Shown: positions 49,441 to 62,450 of the stretch, piece by piece
Numbering within the stretch: the stretch's first letter is position 1
How the letters are laid out: the number at the start of each line of letters is the position of its first letter
Assembly (NCBI GenBank): GCA_030674155.1
Contig: CM060327.1
Location: 26,645,700 to 26,709,699, forward strand
Length of the DNA: 64,000 bases
Reading direction: 5' to 3'
Source: Stramonita haemastoma
Taxonomy: Eukaryota > Mollusca > Gastropoda > Neogastropoda > Muricidae
The notes under the pieces: model-generated
Told to the model about the DNA's origin: nothing
Database searches by the model: none
The model's input: the letters and a program-made list of their open reading frames with translations, nothing else
Program-made: the position numbers and the translations under genes

Positions 49441-49890
49441 TTAGGCCTAATCCACAACCAGTTTTAACCTCGGCCGCACCTGACATGTTATTATCGTGTG
49501 GCTAAGCTGCGGGAAAATCCGCACCGCCAAAAAAATGTTATGTCCAAAGTGGACAGTAGATTTATGACTTAGGTGTGACGGGAAAACCCGATTTCTGAAA
49601 AGTGGACATTGCTTAGAACTACTAACTAGTCTAGCAGCACTCATGAGGTGACTTATGGCGCTACCCCACACCCCCGCCCCCTGTCTCCCAGCGTAATTTA
49701 CAACTACTATTTTCTCTTTATGGAGGACTATAATTATATCTAAAGAGGTGATATGCACATATTTATCAATCTAAAGGTGCGGTCATGTCATGATGAGGGT
49801 ATTGTTCGAAAATAATTATCGAGCATGAAACATTCTGAAGAATAGTATCGATAACTTTCTGTTTTTTTGCAATGATTCATAGGTCTTCTG
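49441..49890. other. Gene-free stretch
   Basis: Unique sequence; nothing recognised. Confidence 0.35.
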
Positions 49891-49892
49891 TT

Positions 49893-50547
49893 TCTGCGCT
49901 CCTCCTCCTCCTTCTTCTCTTCTTCTTTCTTCTTTTCTTCTTCTTCTTCTTCTTCTTCTTCTTCTTCTTCTTCTTCTTCTTCTTCTTCTTCTTCTTCTTC
50001 TTCTTCATCTTTTTTGTTCTTCTTCTTCCATTCTTCTTCTTCCATTCTTTTCTTCTTCTTCTTCTCTCTTCTTCTTCGCAATTCTTCTTCTTCGCAATTC
50101 TTCTTCTTCTTCTTCGCAATTCTTCTTCTTCTTCTTCGCAATTCTTCTTCTTCTTCTTCGCAATTCTTCTTCTTCTTCTTCTTCGCAATTTCTTCTTTCT
50201 TCTTCTTCGCAATTCTTCTTCTTCTTCTTCTTCGCAATTCTCTTCTTCTTCTTCTTTCGCAATTCTTCTTCTTCTTCTTCTTCTTCGCAATTCTTTCCTT
50301 CTTCTTCTTCTTCTTTCCATTCTTCTTCTTCTTCTTCTCTTCTTCTTTCCCTTCTTCTTCTTCTGTCTTCTCTTTTCTTCTCAATTCTTCTTCTCTCTCG
50401 CAATTCTTCGCAATTCCTTCTCTTCTTCGCTTATTCTTCTTCTTCTCTTCTTCTTCTTCTTCTTTCTTCTTCTTCTTCTTCTTCTTTCTTCCTTCTCTTC
50501 TTCTTCTTCTTCTCTTCTCTCTTATTCCTCCTCCTCCTCCTCCTCCA
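49893..50547. repeat. (TTC)n/(GAA)n array with regular GCAATTC interruptions
   Basis: About 650 bp of TTC repeat. The first 130 bp are nearly pure; from about 50085 the motif CGCAATTC recurs roughly every 20-35 bp, at least twelve times, ending in (CTC)n at 50527. The pattern is a higher-order repeat of TTC blocks joined by GCAA. Confidence 0.85.
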
Positions 50548-50859
50548 AACGGGAAGAAAATAGACCAGAAGGAGGTGACAGGAAGAGAAGGAGCTAGGAA
50601 AAAAACAAAGAGAGGGATAGAAAAAGGGAATTCCTAGCACAGAATTTCCAGAAGGTGAGATGGTATTTGTTCTGACAGGTCCTTAGCATTCTCGCCGGGG
50701 AGTTTCTGTGTAGGCTTGCTGAATGATTTGAATTTGTTCAGTTTAAACTGAAATCATCTGTTGTTGCTTTTTTTTTTAATCAATATCTTTAAATTATCAG
50801 GTCTCATGAATGCATTTTTGTAATGAAAGTAGGGGGAGTGGGGGGGGGGGGATAAACTA

Positions 50860-50860
50860 C

Positions 50861-50912
<52 letters not shown>

Positions 50913-51020
50913 GTTGTCCTTCTCTCTCTCTCTCTCTCTCTCTCCTCTCTCTCCTCCTCTCTCTCTCCTCTCGTCATCACATCTCTCTCTATCTCTCTCT
51001 CTACGTCACATCACACATCA

Positions 51021-51064
<44 letters not shown>

Positions 51065-51384
51065 CCCCCACACAACACACACACAACACACACACCACAC
51101 ACACACCACACACACCCCCACACACACACACACACAAACAATCCTCAACAGTAGATCGTATCCACACGAAATCGAAACTGCACAAAAACAAAAAAGAAAT
51201 CAACAATAAACGAATTGCGAGTAAGACAACTTCACCAAAAAGACACTCATTCTCTTACTCCCATCAGTCTCACTACCTCACTATAATCAATACATCACTC
51301 TCTCTCGCTCTCACATCATCTCTCATCTCTTCTCTCTCTCTTCTTCTCTCGTCTCTCTCATTCTCTCTCTCTCTCTCTTCTCTC

Positions 51385-51428
<44 letters not shown>

Positions 51429-51474
51429 TCTCTCTCTCCTCTCTCTCTTTTCTCTCTCTCTCGTCTTCTCTCCT

Positions 51475-51517
<43 letters not shown>

Positions 51518-51613
51518 GTCTCTCTCTGTCTCTCTGTCTTCTCTCTCTCTTCTCTGTCTCTTCTGTCTCTCTCGTCCTCTCGTCTCTCTCTCTGTCTCTG
51601 TCTCTGTCTCTCT

Positions 51614-51685
<72 letters not shown>

Positions 51686-51690
51686 TGTAT
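50860..51690. repeat. (CTGT)n, (CT)n and (CA)n cluster
   Basis: Twelve CTGT units (50862-50911), CT repeat, (CA)n at 51020-51140, about 150 unique bases, then an irregular (CT)n to 51681. Confidence 0.85.
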
Positions 51691-51914
51691 CTTATCTTGA
51701 CTTTTGGGAAGAACTGTTTGTTTAGGGTAGGGGGTGTTAGAGAGGGTAGTTTTTCGTGTTTGATTGTTGTTTAGTAACTTGATTGGTTCACTTATGTGGT
51801 ATTTCATTGATTTTCTGATTTATCAATAATTGAATTGTAATATGACTGACTGATTTTCTTAATATGTTACATTTATTTGTTTATTAATTCATTGATTTAT
51901 TCATATTTCATTCA

Positions 51915-52008
51915 TTTTGTCCCCATGAGGGCCTGGTGTAAAGAAGCCTCTGGCTTACCCAATTACCCTCATTAAAAATTTCGAGTTCGAGTTCGAGTTC
52001 GAGTTTCT
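51915..52008 (+). mobile_element. Retroelement 3' tail ending in (GAGTTC)n
   Basis: CCCCATGAGGGCCTGGTGTA, AGCCTCTGGCTTACCC and CCCTCATTAAAAATTTCGAG end in four GAGTTC units, a layout like a LINE/SINE 3' terminus. Confidence 0.4.
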
Positions 52009-52019
52009 CCTCTCCTCTT

Positions 52020-52054
<35 letters not shown>

Positions 52055-52124
52055 TCTCTCTCTCTCCTCTTCTCTCTCTCTCTCTCTCTCTCTTCTCCTC
52101 TCTCTCTCTCTTCTCTTCTCTCTT

Positions 52125-52155
<31 letters not shown>

Positions 52156-52313
52156 TCTCCCTCTCTCTCTCCTCTCTCTCTCTCTCCTCTCTCTCTCTTC
52201 TCTCTCTGTCTCTCTCTGTTCTTCTCTCTCTCTGTCTCTGTCTCTCTGTCTGTCTGTCTGTCGTCAGTCTCTCGTCTACTCCTCTCTCTCTCTCCTCTCT
52301 TCTCCACTCTCCA

Positions 52314-52348
<35 letters not shown>
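52009..52348. repeat. (CT)n microsatellite
   Basis: Irregular CT repeat directly after the (GAGTTC)n retroelement tail; similar (CT)n follows the (GATTT)n tail at 52793-52910. Confidence 0.85.
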
Positions 52349-52349
<1 letters not shown>

Positions 52350-52439
52350 ATCATGACTTGTTTGGGGCCAGTTTGTTCGTTTGTTAAGTGTCAGTCAAGT
52401 TTCTACAGCCTAGCCTTCATATCAATAGCCTAGCTTTGA

Positions 52440-52622
52440 TCCATCTCACTGAATGATCCTTAGCGCACGTTAAATCCTGTTCGTAAGAGTAGGCCATTGT
52501 GTGCCGGTGGGAACAGATGACAAGATTACAAAACTGCATACACATGGGATGGATGTAAAAAAAAAAATTTAAGCACATGATTGTTTATTCCATTATCCGC
52601 GATATAAAAGAATAAATAAATC
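52440..52622 (+). mobile_element. tRNA-SINE 3' half
   Basis: TAGCGCACGTTAAATCCTGT, GTGTGCCGGTGGGAACAGAT and GATATAAAAGAATAAATAAA mark the 3' half of the main SINE family, without the head. Confidence 0.65.
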
Positions 52623-52689
52623 CATCAATCATCGTCTCTCTCTCATATTTATTATGATGATGTGTCTGTATTGCTTATTTCATTATCAT

Positions 52690-52792
52690 ATCATGAGTAT
52701 CCCTAAGGGTGGGACTGGATGTAAAAAAGCACTGGTGCTTATTCACTATCCTCGAAATAAAGGACATTGATTTGATTTGATTTGATTTGATT
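52690..52792 (+). mobile_element. tRNA-SINE 3' tail with (GATTT)n
   Basis: GGGTGGGACTGGATGTAAAA and CACTATCCTCGAAATAAAG are followed by four to five GATTT units and then a (CT)n tract. Confidence 0.6.
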
Positions 52793-52818
52793 CTCTCTCT
52801 CTCTCTCTCTCTCCTCTC

Positions 52819-52851
<33 letters not shown>

Positions 52852-52872
52852 TTTCTCTCTCTCTTCTCTCTC

Positions 52873-52908
<36 letters not shown>

Positions 52909-53349
52909 CATGTTTTGGTTGGGGGGTTTTTGTGTGTTTTCTTTGGTGTGTTTTTTTTTTTGTTGTTCCTCGGCTACAGCTTCCAGGTTCACCAAAAGTA
53001 AGAATCTTTTGCATATATATGCAACGCTTCCCCCCACCCCCACCCCGACCATAAAGGTAGCCGCATTCCGACTTCGGGGCTACTCTCCTCATGCAGTTCC
53101 TTTCCAATGATAATAATTATAAATAATCCTTTCACATGGCCTTCAGGAGGGGGGGGGGGGTTTGGTCATAATCTGACGATCCCTGGCTTCTGCAAAATGA
53201 CTAGGTTGGTTCTGGGTCTGTGGCCTTAGTCTGACATGCTTAGCTGGGGGGAAAAACCCAGCATGGTAGACTACTAATCAGAAGTGGCCGGCCTGACTGA
53301 AGTACTTTAGCTTAGCTGGTTGTGTGAGTGTTTAAAAAGGTTATGTATG

Positions 53350-53377
53350 ACACACACACACACACACACACACACAC

Positions 53378-53447
<70 letters not shown>

Positions 53448-53775
53448 ACACACACACACACACTTGACTCTGGCCTTTTATTTCCTGACTGAATCTTTTG
53501 TCTCAGAGAAAAGGGTTATAATTAAATTATATATCAGATGAGTGTGCGCTTATGTCAGTCAGGTTTGGGTTTTTCTGGAGTTGTTGTTGATGTTTGTTGT
53601 TGTTTGGTTTGTTTCTTTATTTTGTTTTTTCTGTTTGTTTGTTGGCGTTATTTTGTTTTGTTTGTTTTTGTTTGGTTCGGTTTTTTTTGTTTCTGTGTTG
53701 TTTTTTTGTTGTTGGTTCGTTTGTTTGGTTTTTTTGTTGGTTTGTTTTTGGGGGGTACGTGTGTGCGTGCGCTGC

Positions 53776-53806
<31 letters not shown>

Positions 53807-54069
53807 TGTGTGTGTGGCATTGATATTGATAACAACGGTTTATTCAGTTTTTGTAGGCTATCTGGTCCCATATGAACACGAGATATGCATATTAGGATCA
53901 TTATATCGTGAGCGATGAAGGTTACATAGGACAATAGACTTTTAGTACAGTGTATGAGCATTACTACGGTAAAGTAGTCATGCCGTTTCAGGGAATGGAA
54001 GGAAGCGTCAACATTCTTAAGGATTAGGTAGGAAATCTTTTTGTTCTTTAAGTTTCAATGATTCTATCA

Positions 54070-54114
<45 letters not shown>

Positions 54115-54124
54115 TGTGTTTGTG

Positions 54125-54166
<42 letters not shown>

Positions 54167-54215
54167 CGTGTGTGTGTATGTGTGTGTGTGTGTGTGTGTG
54201 CGCAAGTGTATGTGT
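53350..54215. repeat. (CA)n, (GTTT)n-rich, (GC)n/(GT)n cluster
   Basis: (CA)n at 53350-53462; T/G-rich GTTT text 53580-53750; a GCGCGC block and (GT)n at 53760-53815; and (GT)n with a GCGCGCG block at 54072-54212. Confidence 0.8.
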
Positions 54216-54219
54216 GTCT

Positions 54220-55085
54220 TTCTGTCTGTCTGTTTGCCTGTGTTTAATAAATATCGTGATTCCCTACCGCTCATTGCAACATACTTGGCCCAGGCCAAAA
54301 GCTTTTGTCAGATTTTCTTGTAAGCAGAATGCCAAGATGACATGTTGTGCTTCAAAATGTTATGCTATAAGATTATCTGTACCCATGGCGAGCTCTCAGC
54401 AGAACTATATCTGTACTCTTCAATTCTGGAGAGAGATAAAAATCCTCTGGAGTCGGAGTATGATTGCTGATATGGCAAAAACTTAAGAACAGTCCTGAAA
54501 GCAAACCTCAATTGTTGTTGTGTTTTCAAAGTCTGTCAGTGATTACCAAGTGGTATGAGTAAGACAGTGTGCACATTCCGGGTGTCCCCAAAGTGTTAAG
54601 CCGGGGAACACCCAACAACATCCCAACACAGATAAACCTACCCTAAAATACACACTGGATTTGTCGTTTTAACATATTATCTTTTTATTTTTTGAGAAGT
54701 AAACACCTTAGTATCATCACACACACACACAAAAAGTCAGTGTTAGTTATTGCTCATTCAAACATGTCCTAAAAGAGCTCAAAGCGTTTTATCTTTTGGA
54801 CGTATCCAACTTTTTTTCATTTCCGAAAAAAATAACTGTTATCCCAAAGATACTATCATTTCCAATATGTCATTAAAAAAATTGTGAATGGGAGCAACAA
54901 GGGAAGGGAACTGAAGAGGATGCGGAAATACTTCTCATATTTCAAAACACAAGTGATCATTTCAAGAGATTAAATCATTATTTCTGGATTTTTTTGTTTT
55001 TAAAAACAAGGGGGGAGGGGGGGGGGGGGGTCAGTCAACTGAGAAAGGGGCGGTTGTAGCATACTGTGAATGTCTTCACCTGCAC
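54220..55085. other. Gene-free stretch
   Basis: Mostly unique AT-rich DNA, ending in a G run at 55010-55030. An inverted piece of the 615-835 repeat is at 54588. Confidence 0.35.
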
Positions 55086-55118
55086 ACTACCTCTCGTTCA
55101 GTTAGTGCAGTTCAGTTT

Positions 55119-55505
55119 GGGGGACGGATAGCCTTGTGGTCAGAACATTGCGCTTGGCAATTTGACGACCCGGGTTCGATTCCGGTCGAGAAGATTTTTC
55201 TCCTGGGTGTTAACATCATGTGCTGACTCCACTCTCCCCAAAAGTCTTTCGGATGAGACTTTAAACCGAGTCCCCGTGTGTAAACCGAGTCCCCGTGTGC
55301 GAACGTACGCAGAACATCTTGCGCACACGTTAAATCCTATTCCGCTTTTCGTAAAAGTAGGCCATCATGTGCCGGTGGGAACAAATGACATTTACAAAAC
55401 TGCATATACATGGGGACTGGATGTAAAATATAAAAAAGCACAAGAGTGCTTATTCCATTATCCTCGATATATAAAAGAATAAATCAAATCAAATCAAATC
55501 AAATC
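55119..55505 (+). mobile_element. tRNA-derived SINE, full length with target-site duplication
   Basis: Pol III boxes are visible: A-box-like TAGCCTTGTGG (55129) and B box GGTTCGATTCC (55173). The body continues through CTCCCCAAAAGTCTTTCGGA, TAAATCCTATTCCGC, GTGCCGGTGGGAACA and GGGGACTGGATGTAAAA to an (AAATC)n tail. GTTCAGTTAGT occurs at 55096-55106 and again at 55506-55516, an 11-bp target-site duplication, so this is a comparatively young insertion. An internal 20-bp stretch (GAGTCCCCGTGTG) is doubled. Confidence 0.85.
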
Positions 55506-55584
55506 GTTCAGTTAGTTCTGCTGCAGGTACCCTATGCTTACCAACGCCCAGATTCAAACAGCCCCAACTTCGCTCGATCTCTAT

Positions 55585-55705
55585 CTGTTTCTGGTCCATC
55601 CATCTAGACTGACCTCCCTCCCTCTCTCTCTCCATTTGCCAACAAAAGATTACTTGATATGGCACTTTCAAATCCAGCCTGAAGACAAAATACTTTTTTC
55701 AACCT
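55585..55705 (+). pseudogene. Second, degenerate copy of the same retrotransposon end
   Basis: TCTGGTCCATCCATCTAGAC then CTGACCTCCCTCCC and TTTCAAATCCAGCCTGAAGA parallel the 24682 copy, with an in-frame stop (TAG at the Trp position) and indels. Confidence 0.6.
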
Positions 55706-55785
55706 AAGATCTCCTGATGTTACATCTCGTATTGTATGTCCTGATCTCCAACAGCTCAAATCCGTATCACCCCGCTTTCGTGTAC

Positions 55786-55795
55786 ACACACACAT

Positions 55796-55857
<62 letters not shown>

Positions 55858-55975
55858 CACACACAACACACACTACCTCCATCTCCTTCCTCTTCCACCC
55901 CCTTCTCCTCTCCTTCCACCTCCCCTCTTCCACTTCCTCCTCCACTCCCACCCTCCTTCCCCTGTCCTCCTTCTC
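55786..55975. repeat. (CA)n and CTCC-rich tract
   Basis: (CA)n to 55875, then pyrimidine-rich TCC text. Confidence 0.8.
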
Positions 55976-56801
55976 AACAACATCATCATAAATCAATACG
56001 TTAGTCACTTATGGCTATTCCCCACACACCCTAAAGAAATCCCGCATCTATTAGTATTGTTTTTCGGAAATGGTCACTGTATGACAACCATGGCGCCTAT
56101 GTTACCATGCTATAGGCCTAGACAGCGGAGACTTAGCTACTTGGAGAGGGAAGGGCTCCGCCAGGTTTACATTGGTTAAATTAAGGGACCCCTGACACAC
56201 TGTCTGAAAAATCACTTCATTTGCCTCCAAACGACTCCTCAAGGAGTTATGGGAGAAGTCAGGTTTTGAGGTTGGCTTTCAGACAGAGGGGGGGGGGGGG
56301 GGGGGGTATATTGGTGCCAGGGTGTCGTTCTTGTTCATTTTAACATCCTGAAGTTAATACAGTTCATCTTCTTGTTGTTTCTGGACGTTCCCCAGCTTAA
56401 CATATTGGGGGTCACCCAGAATATAGCACTCTGCCTTTACTCATCCTACCCACTTGGAATCACTGTGAGACTATAAGTACACACAGGATGCGAAGTTTCG
56501 CCTATTTTATGGCTGCTAACAAAGTAATTTGCCATGATATATAGACATCCGAACCCTGACTTTAGAGGATTATCTTTTTTACATAGCCAGTCTTTTTGTC
56601 TCTTTTTTTTAGGGGGAGATAAAGAAAACAAGTCAGCAACACACCCTGAAGAAAAGGAGAAGTTTATCATTGGAGTGTATTCACCTCTTCAAACCCAAAC
56701 TGGCGATCATCCAGATATAACATGTCATTTGTGAAACTGATGAGCGAAGGCGGGGAAAGGGAGATGTTACGAAGATGCCTTTCCTGTTTTAAAATTCTGT
56801 C

Positions 56802-57116
<315 letters not shown>

Positions 57117-57354
57117 GGACTCCCCAGGAATCGTAAGGGCACTGCACTGAATAGTCATTACCTTTTGTCCTTCGCGGAACGTTCAGACACCAATAATCGT
57201 TGTCTATCATACGAGAGAAAATGCGTTGCTCTGCCGTTAAGCGCCTGACAAGTCAGGCCCAGCCTATCCTGATCTCAGCGTGAATAATCATTTCGAGCAT
57301 TGTCTCTTAGGCAAGCTGAACCTGGCGGAGCCCATCCCTTTTCCGGCACAGGGC

Positions 57355-57495
57355 GCATTCTAGGTATGTTGGTGTTTCTATAACCCAAAGAACGCTGACA
57401 TACACAAGATCAAATATGCACGTTAAAGATCCGTAATTCATGTCAGTGTTGGGTGGGTAATGGGAAAAATGAACATACCCAGGATGCATCTTGTA
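57355..57495 (-). mobile_element. Second SINE family, rearranged fragments
   Basis: The plus strand first carries an inverted piece (GGTATGTTGGTGTTTCTATA ... AACGCTGACATACAC) and then a direct piece (ATCAAATATGCACGTTAAAG, ATGTCAGTGTTGGGTGGGTA, TGAACATACCCAGGATGCAT), so two fragments lie head to head around 57405. Confidence 0.5.
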
Positions 57496-58199
57496 CAAAA
57501 AAACCCACACGAACATATTATCATGTGACAGTTAGACCAAGTGTAGTAAGGCAGGACATACAGTTCAAATCAGGCATGGTATCTAGACAGGATTTTAATG
57601 ATAATATAATAGATAACACCAGGACGACCAGACACGTATTGTTAAAGTGTGTTTTGTCATCATACCATGAACATACAGGGGGAGGGGGAAGGATGCTGTG
57701 TGGGTTTTTTTTTTGTTTGTTGGGGTTTTTAGGTGTGATTTTTTTTTTTTTTTTTGGGGGGGGGGAGGGGAGGGGGGAGACTGTTTCTCGACTACAACTC
57801 CGAGGTTGACCAATGGTGAGCTTTTTGCGTGTGCCACTGTTTGTGCTCACCATGTAAGTAGCCGAGTGGCCATTTCGGGGAAATGCGGAACTTCAAACAT
57901 TCTTTTAGTATACCATACATGGTGCTCTGCTTTCAGTAACAAGGTAGATAGATGATGATGCCAAGAAGATAGGTCACCTAGTGTGAAAGTGTATGATCAT
58001 CGTACCACACAAAGATACAACGTGGTGGGTGTATAAAAATACGATCTAGGCCCTACCATTCATGGTGTTCTGCTTGTCAGTAAAGTGGTAGATCGTTTCA
58101 GGATGGTAGGAGACATCATTATCGTGTGCGTGTATTATCGTCATCATGACACCACACAAACATACAAGTGATGACAATAAGACCAGGGGGGGTCTGCTG

Positions 58200-58650
<451 letters not shown>

Positions 58651-58980
58651 GGTCTAGAGCCTACAGCGCAACTCCATAGTCTTCCGAGACTGACGGACGC
58701 CTACTTGTATACCATACATAGTGTGCTGCTTTCAATGATAACAGTACCAGGAAGACATGTCTCCTGTTGTGAAAGTGTACAGTGTATAGTCAGTCATCAT
58801 GCATACAACAACAACAAAAAACGTGTGGCAGTTATACCACATATTTATACTCTACCATACATGGTCTGCTGCTTTAAGTAACATGACAAGATAATACCAG
58901 GAAGAACAGACACGTTTTGTCGATGTGTAGAATCATCCTACCACAAACTTTACTGTATTTAGACTAGGCATGGATGGCCT

Positions 58981-59275
58981 GGGGGGTGGCGGGAGAGCCT
59001 AGTGGTTAGAGCGTTGAGCTAGCGATCTGATGGCCCGCGCGTTTGAACCATCACCGAGGCACTAGTTCGAGGGAACTGTCCCCCTAGAGTTAACATCAGT
59101 AACAACTCCATTTCCCCAGAAAGTCCTTCAGATGAAACTATAAACCGGTCAAGTGTACGAACGCACACAGAAAATGCAAGCACGTTAAAAACCCGTTCCA
59201 CCTGTCGGAAGAGTAGACCACTGCATGCCAGAAGGAACAGATGATAAAATTTTAAAGACGCCTCTACGCTGGTGT
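58981..59275 (+). mobile_element. tRNA-derived SINE, diverged copy
   Basis: Head GAGCCTAGTGGTTAGAGCG (a good A box), then GTTTGAACCATC, AGAGTTAACATCAGTAAC, CAGATGAAACTATAAACCGG and GAAGAGTAGACCACTGCATG. The tail is truncated. Confidence 0.72.
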
Positions 59276-59520
59276 CCTGTTTAATTAAACATCATCCCCG
59301 AAGTCGGAATGCGGCTACTTTATTGATGGGCAAACAGTCGCCTGCGAATAATCTTACCATTGGTGAACCTTGGAGTTCTAGCGGTAGAACGAAAAAATAC
59401 AAAACATCGACCAGACATAGCATACCATACACTGTCTTCTGTTTTTGGTCTGGGTTTGTTTTGTTTGTTCGTTTGTTTGTTTGTTTGTTTGTATGTTTGT
59501 TCGTTTTGGCATTCGTAAGA

Positions 59521-59830
59521 TGGATGGCCCAGTCTTTTTGGTGAAGGCAGCAGTACACTGCAGGTCCTCCCAGTCTCCATAGAGCTTCTTGGCCACTGGG
59601 GTGATAGGGGTCAGTCAGGTCAGATCTTCCTTCAGATGCCTCGTGTAGCGGGCAGGACTGCAGCACCTGGTCTGTTGTCTGGCTGCCTGTCTTGCAAGGC
59701 CACTGCTCTGTGTGGCCTATGTGGAGTTTCGTACAGACCTACATAATTATTGTTGTTCAGACGGTTGTGGTCTGTCCCGAGTCTGAATCTACAGACCTTC
59801 TCCCGCCTTGTCAGCAGGTAGCAGGGGTCT
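59521..59830 (-). pseudogene. Remnant of a second non-LTR retrotransposon ORF C-terminus
   Basis: Minus-strand pieces in different frames read FRLGTDHNRLNN, then LQSCPLHEAS and KKLYGDWEDLQCTAAFTKK followed by TG-x-SI. This matches the FRLRTGHNRL...CPCG-x-G-x-QT...LQ-CPL...LYG-x-x-x-DL-x-x-T-x-F-x-x-x-TG-(L/V)-x-(I/V) end of a common invertebrate non-LTR element. Several frameshifts make it dead. Confidence 0.65.
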
Positions 59831-60061
59831 GACCTGTTGTCGTGTGGATGTTGTGGTGTCCACTTGTTGTGCTGCTTGGTTTTGATTATGTTCTTGGCTT
59901 CAGAACAAGTAACAGACCTCTCCACCTGCTCTTTGCCTTGTGCCCTTCTTTTGCCAGGGACTCAGCAGTCTCGTTGCCAAGCAAGTTTCTCTCTCTTGGT
60001 ATTTGGATCATTATTATTGCTGTTGTATAGTTAGAGGTTTTTGGTTGTTTTTTTTATCTTG

Positions 60062-60208
60062 ATGTTATTCCTGAAAAGGGCAGGGACTGGATGTAAAAAA
60101 AAGCACACGAGTGCTTATCTATCATCCTCGAATAAAAGAATTTCGCCTTGCCTTGCCTTGCCTTGCCTTGCCTTGCCTTGCCTTGCTTGCCTTGCCTTGC
60201 CTAGCATG
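60062..60208 (+). mobile_element. tRNA-SINE 3' tail with (CCTTG)n
   Basis: GGGCAGGGACTGGATGTAAA, GCACACGAGTGCTTATC and CATCCTCGAATAAAAG run into about eleven CCTTG units. An inverted counterpart with (AAGGC)n is at 23790-23890. Confidence 0.65.
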
Positions 60209-60828
60209 TTGCAATGGGAGGGGATCCACTGCAGGACTGACCACTGTATGACTCCTGCAGAGGGCGGCAAGAGTGGAGGACAGGTCTGTTAGGTCAGTAT
60301 CTCTGCTGGACTGTATCGTCTGTGTTCAGCGACGTAGCAGGTAATACCAGGAAGAAAAAGAGAGTTATTTTTAAAAGTGTTAACTCACTATACTATAAAC
60401 AGACATGTGGTGATTAGACCAGGTGGGCTCGCTACACCATCATTGGTGTTCTGCTTTCAATGACATGGTAGGTAGGACAAGGAAGTTTATTTTGTGTGGT
60501 TGGGTGGGTGGTTCGTTCGTGTTTTTTTTTATTTGGTTAGGGTTTAGGTTTTTTTTGTTAGGGGTGGGGGGGGGATGGGGGGGGGGGTGTACCGTTCCTT
60601 GGCGAGACCTTCAAGGTTCACCTATAGTGAGATTTTTGGGTATGTGACCATTTTTCCCACCATTAAAGTAGCCGTTTTCTACTTCGGGGATTCAGGAATT
60701 TAACCTACCACTTTTACCAGGACAGTCGAGATGTACCTCCCTGCTCTTATCGATTTAAACGGTCGTGGGTTCTTTTGACGTGCACAAGTCCGTAATTCCC
60801 CCCCGGTGGGAGGGGGGAGGGGGGGGGG

Positions 60829-61198
60829 GGAATAGCATAATGGTCAGAACATTGCGCTCGCAATTTGACGACCCGAGTTCGACTCCCGTTAGAGGGGATT
60901 TTCCCCTGGAGTTAACATCAGTGCTGACTCCTCTCTCCCCAAAAGTCTTTCGGATGAGACTGTAAACCGAGGCCCCGTGTGCGAACGCACGCAGAACATC
61001 TTGCGCACACGTTAAATCCTGTTCCGCTTTTCGTAAGAGTAGGCCAATGTGTGCCGGTGGGAACAGATGACAAGATTTACAAAACTGCATACACACGGGG
61101 ACCGGATGAAAAAAAGCACATGATTGCTTATTCTGTTATCCTCGACATAAAAGAATGAATAAATAAAGATAAATAAATAAATAATAAATAAATAAATC
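60829..61198 (+). mobile_element. tRNA-derived SINE, same family
   Basis: Near full-length copy: AATAGCATAATGGTCAGAAC head, B box GAGTTCGACTCCC, body identical in layout to the 55119 copy, and an (AAATA)n-type tail. A G-rich run directly precedes it. Confidence 0.8.
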
Positions 61199-61779
61199 AC
61201 ACAGATCCAACTGGTTTAGAGTCTCCTCCAACAGACTTGTTATTTAGTTCAATTTTCCCCTCAAACTAGGAAGAAAGGGCAAAAGCTTCGGAATCGAACC
61301 CAGAACTTTAAGACTTTACTTGTTATTACGCAGATGAACGTCCAAACCATCCTTCCACCTTCCTTCTTCGATAAGACAACGTATTGTGAAAGCATATTAT
61401 CATTACATAATCGTCATACTCCTGAACAAACATAGGCTACATGACTGAGGCAGTGTACTATACCATAATTGGTGTTATGCTTTCAATAACAGGCAGGCAG
61501 GTAGGTAGGTAAGTAGATCAAGGCGGATAAGATAGGGGCTACGTGTTGGGCCAGTCAACAGTCACCATATAACTTCCTTCTTTATTTTTATCTACAAAAA
61601 AGCGGTTTCGAAGGATCCGCGTAATCTTTTGTCGCCTTTTCTTTTTTTGTTGTTGTTTTTTGTTATTGGTTTGTTTGGGTTGTTGTTTTTTTCAATATTC
61701 TATCAGTTGTGGCTGTCCATACAAAGCATAGCTGCCTGATTACACTCATAAGCATGCAAACACGTAGGCACATATCTAA

Positions 61780-62210
<431 letters not shown>

Positions 62211-62403
62211 CTTTTCATTTTCTATTTTGGTCGTTAAACCTGAAGTAGTAATAACTCATGTGACTTGCTTCCTTCTTCCCTATCTTTCTGGTGACTCTAC
62301 TCCTCTGCCCTCCCCTCCCCCCTCTCCCCCGTTCCCACACCCATCCCTCCCCTCCCATCCCTCATTTCGATCTCTCTGTCCTCGCCATAGCCAGATTTGT
62401 TAA

Positions 62404-62417
62404 AGAAGAAGAAGAAG

Positions 62418-62450
<33 letters not shown>

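Noticed and set aside
49788..50637. Open frames rich in Glu/Lys/Arg or Phe/Ser
   Set aside because: Translations of the (TTC)n/(GAA)n array.
54575..54615. Mariner-like terminal sequence (GGGTGTCCCCAAAGTG)
   Set aside because: No matching inverted terminus or transposase fragment nearby, and the segment is explained as an inverted piece of the 615-835 repeat.
55119..55200. A functional tRNA gene
   Set aside because: The A/B-box head belongs to a SINE: it lacks a complete cloverleaf and is followed by the SINE body and tail.
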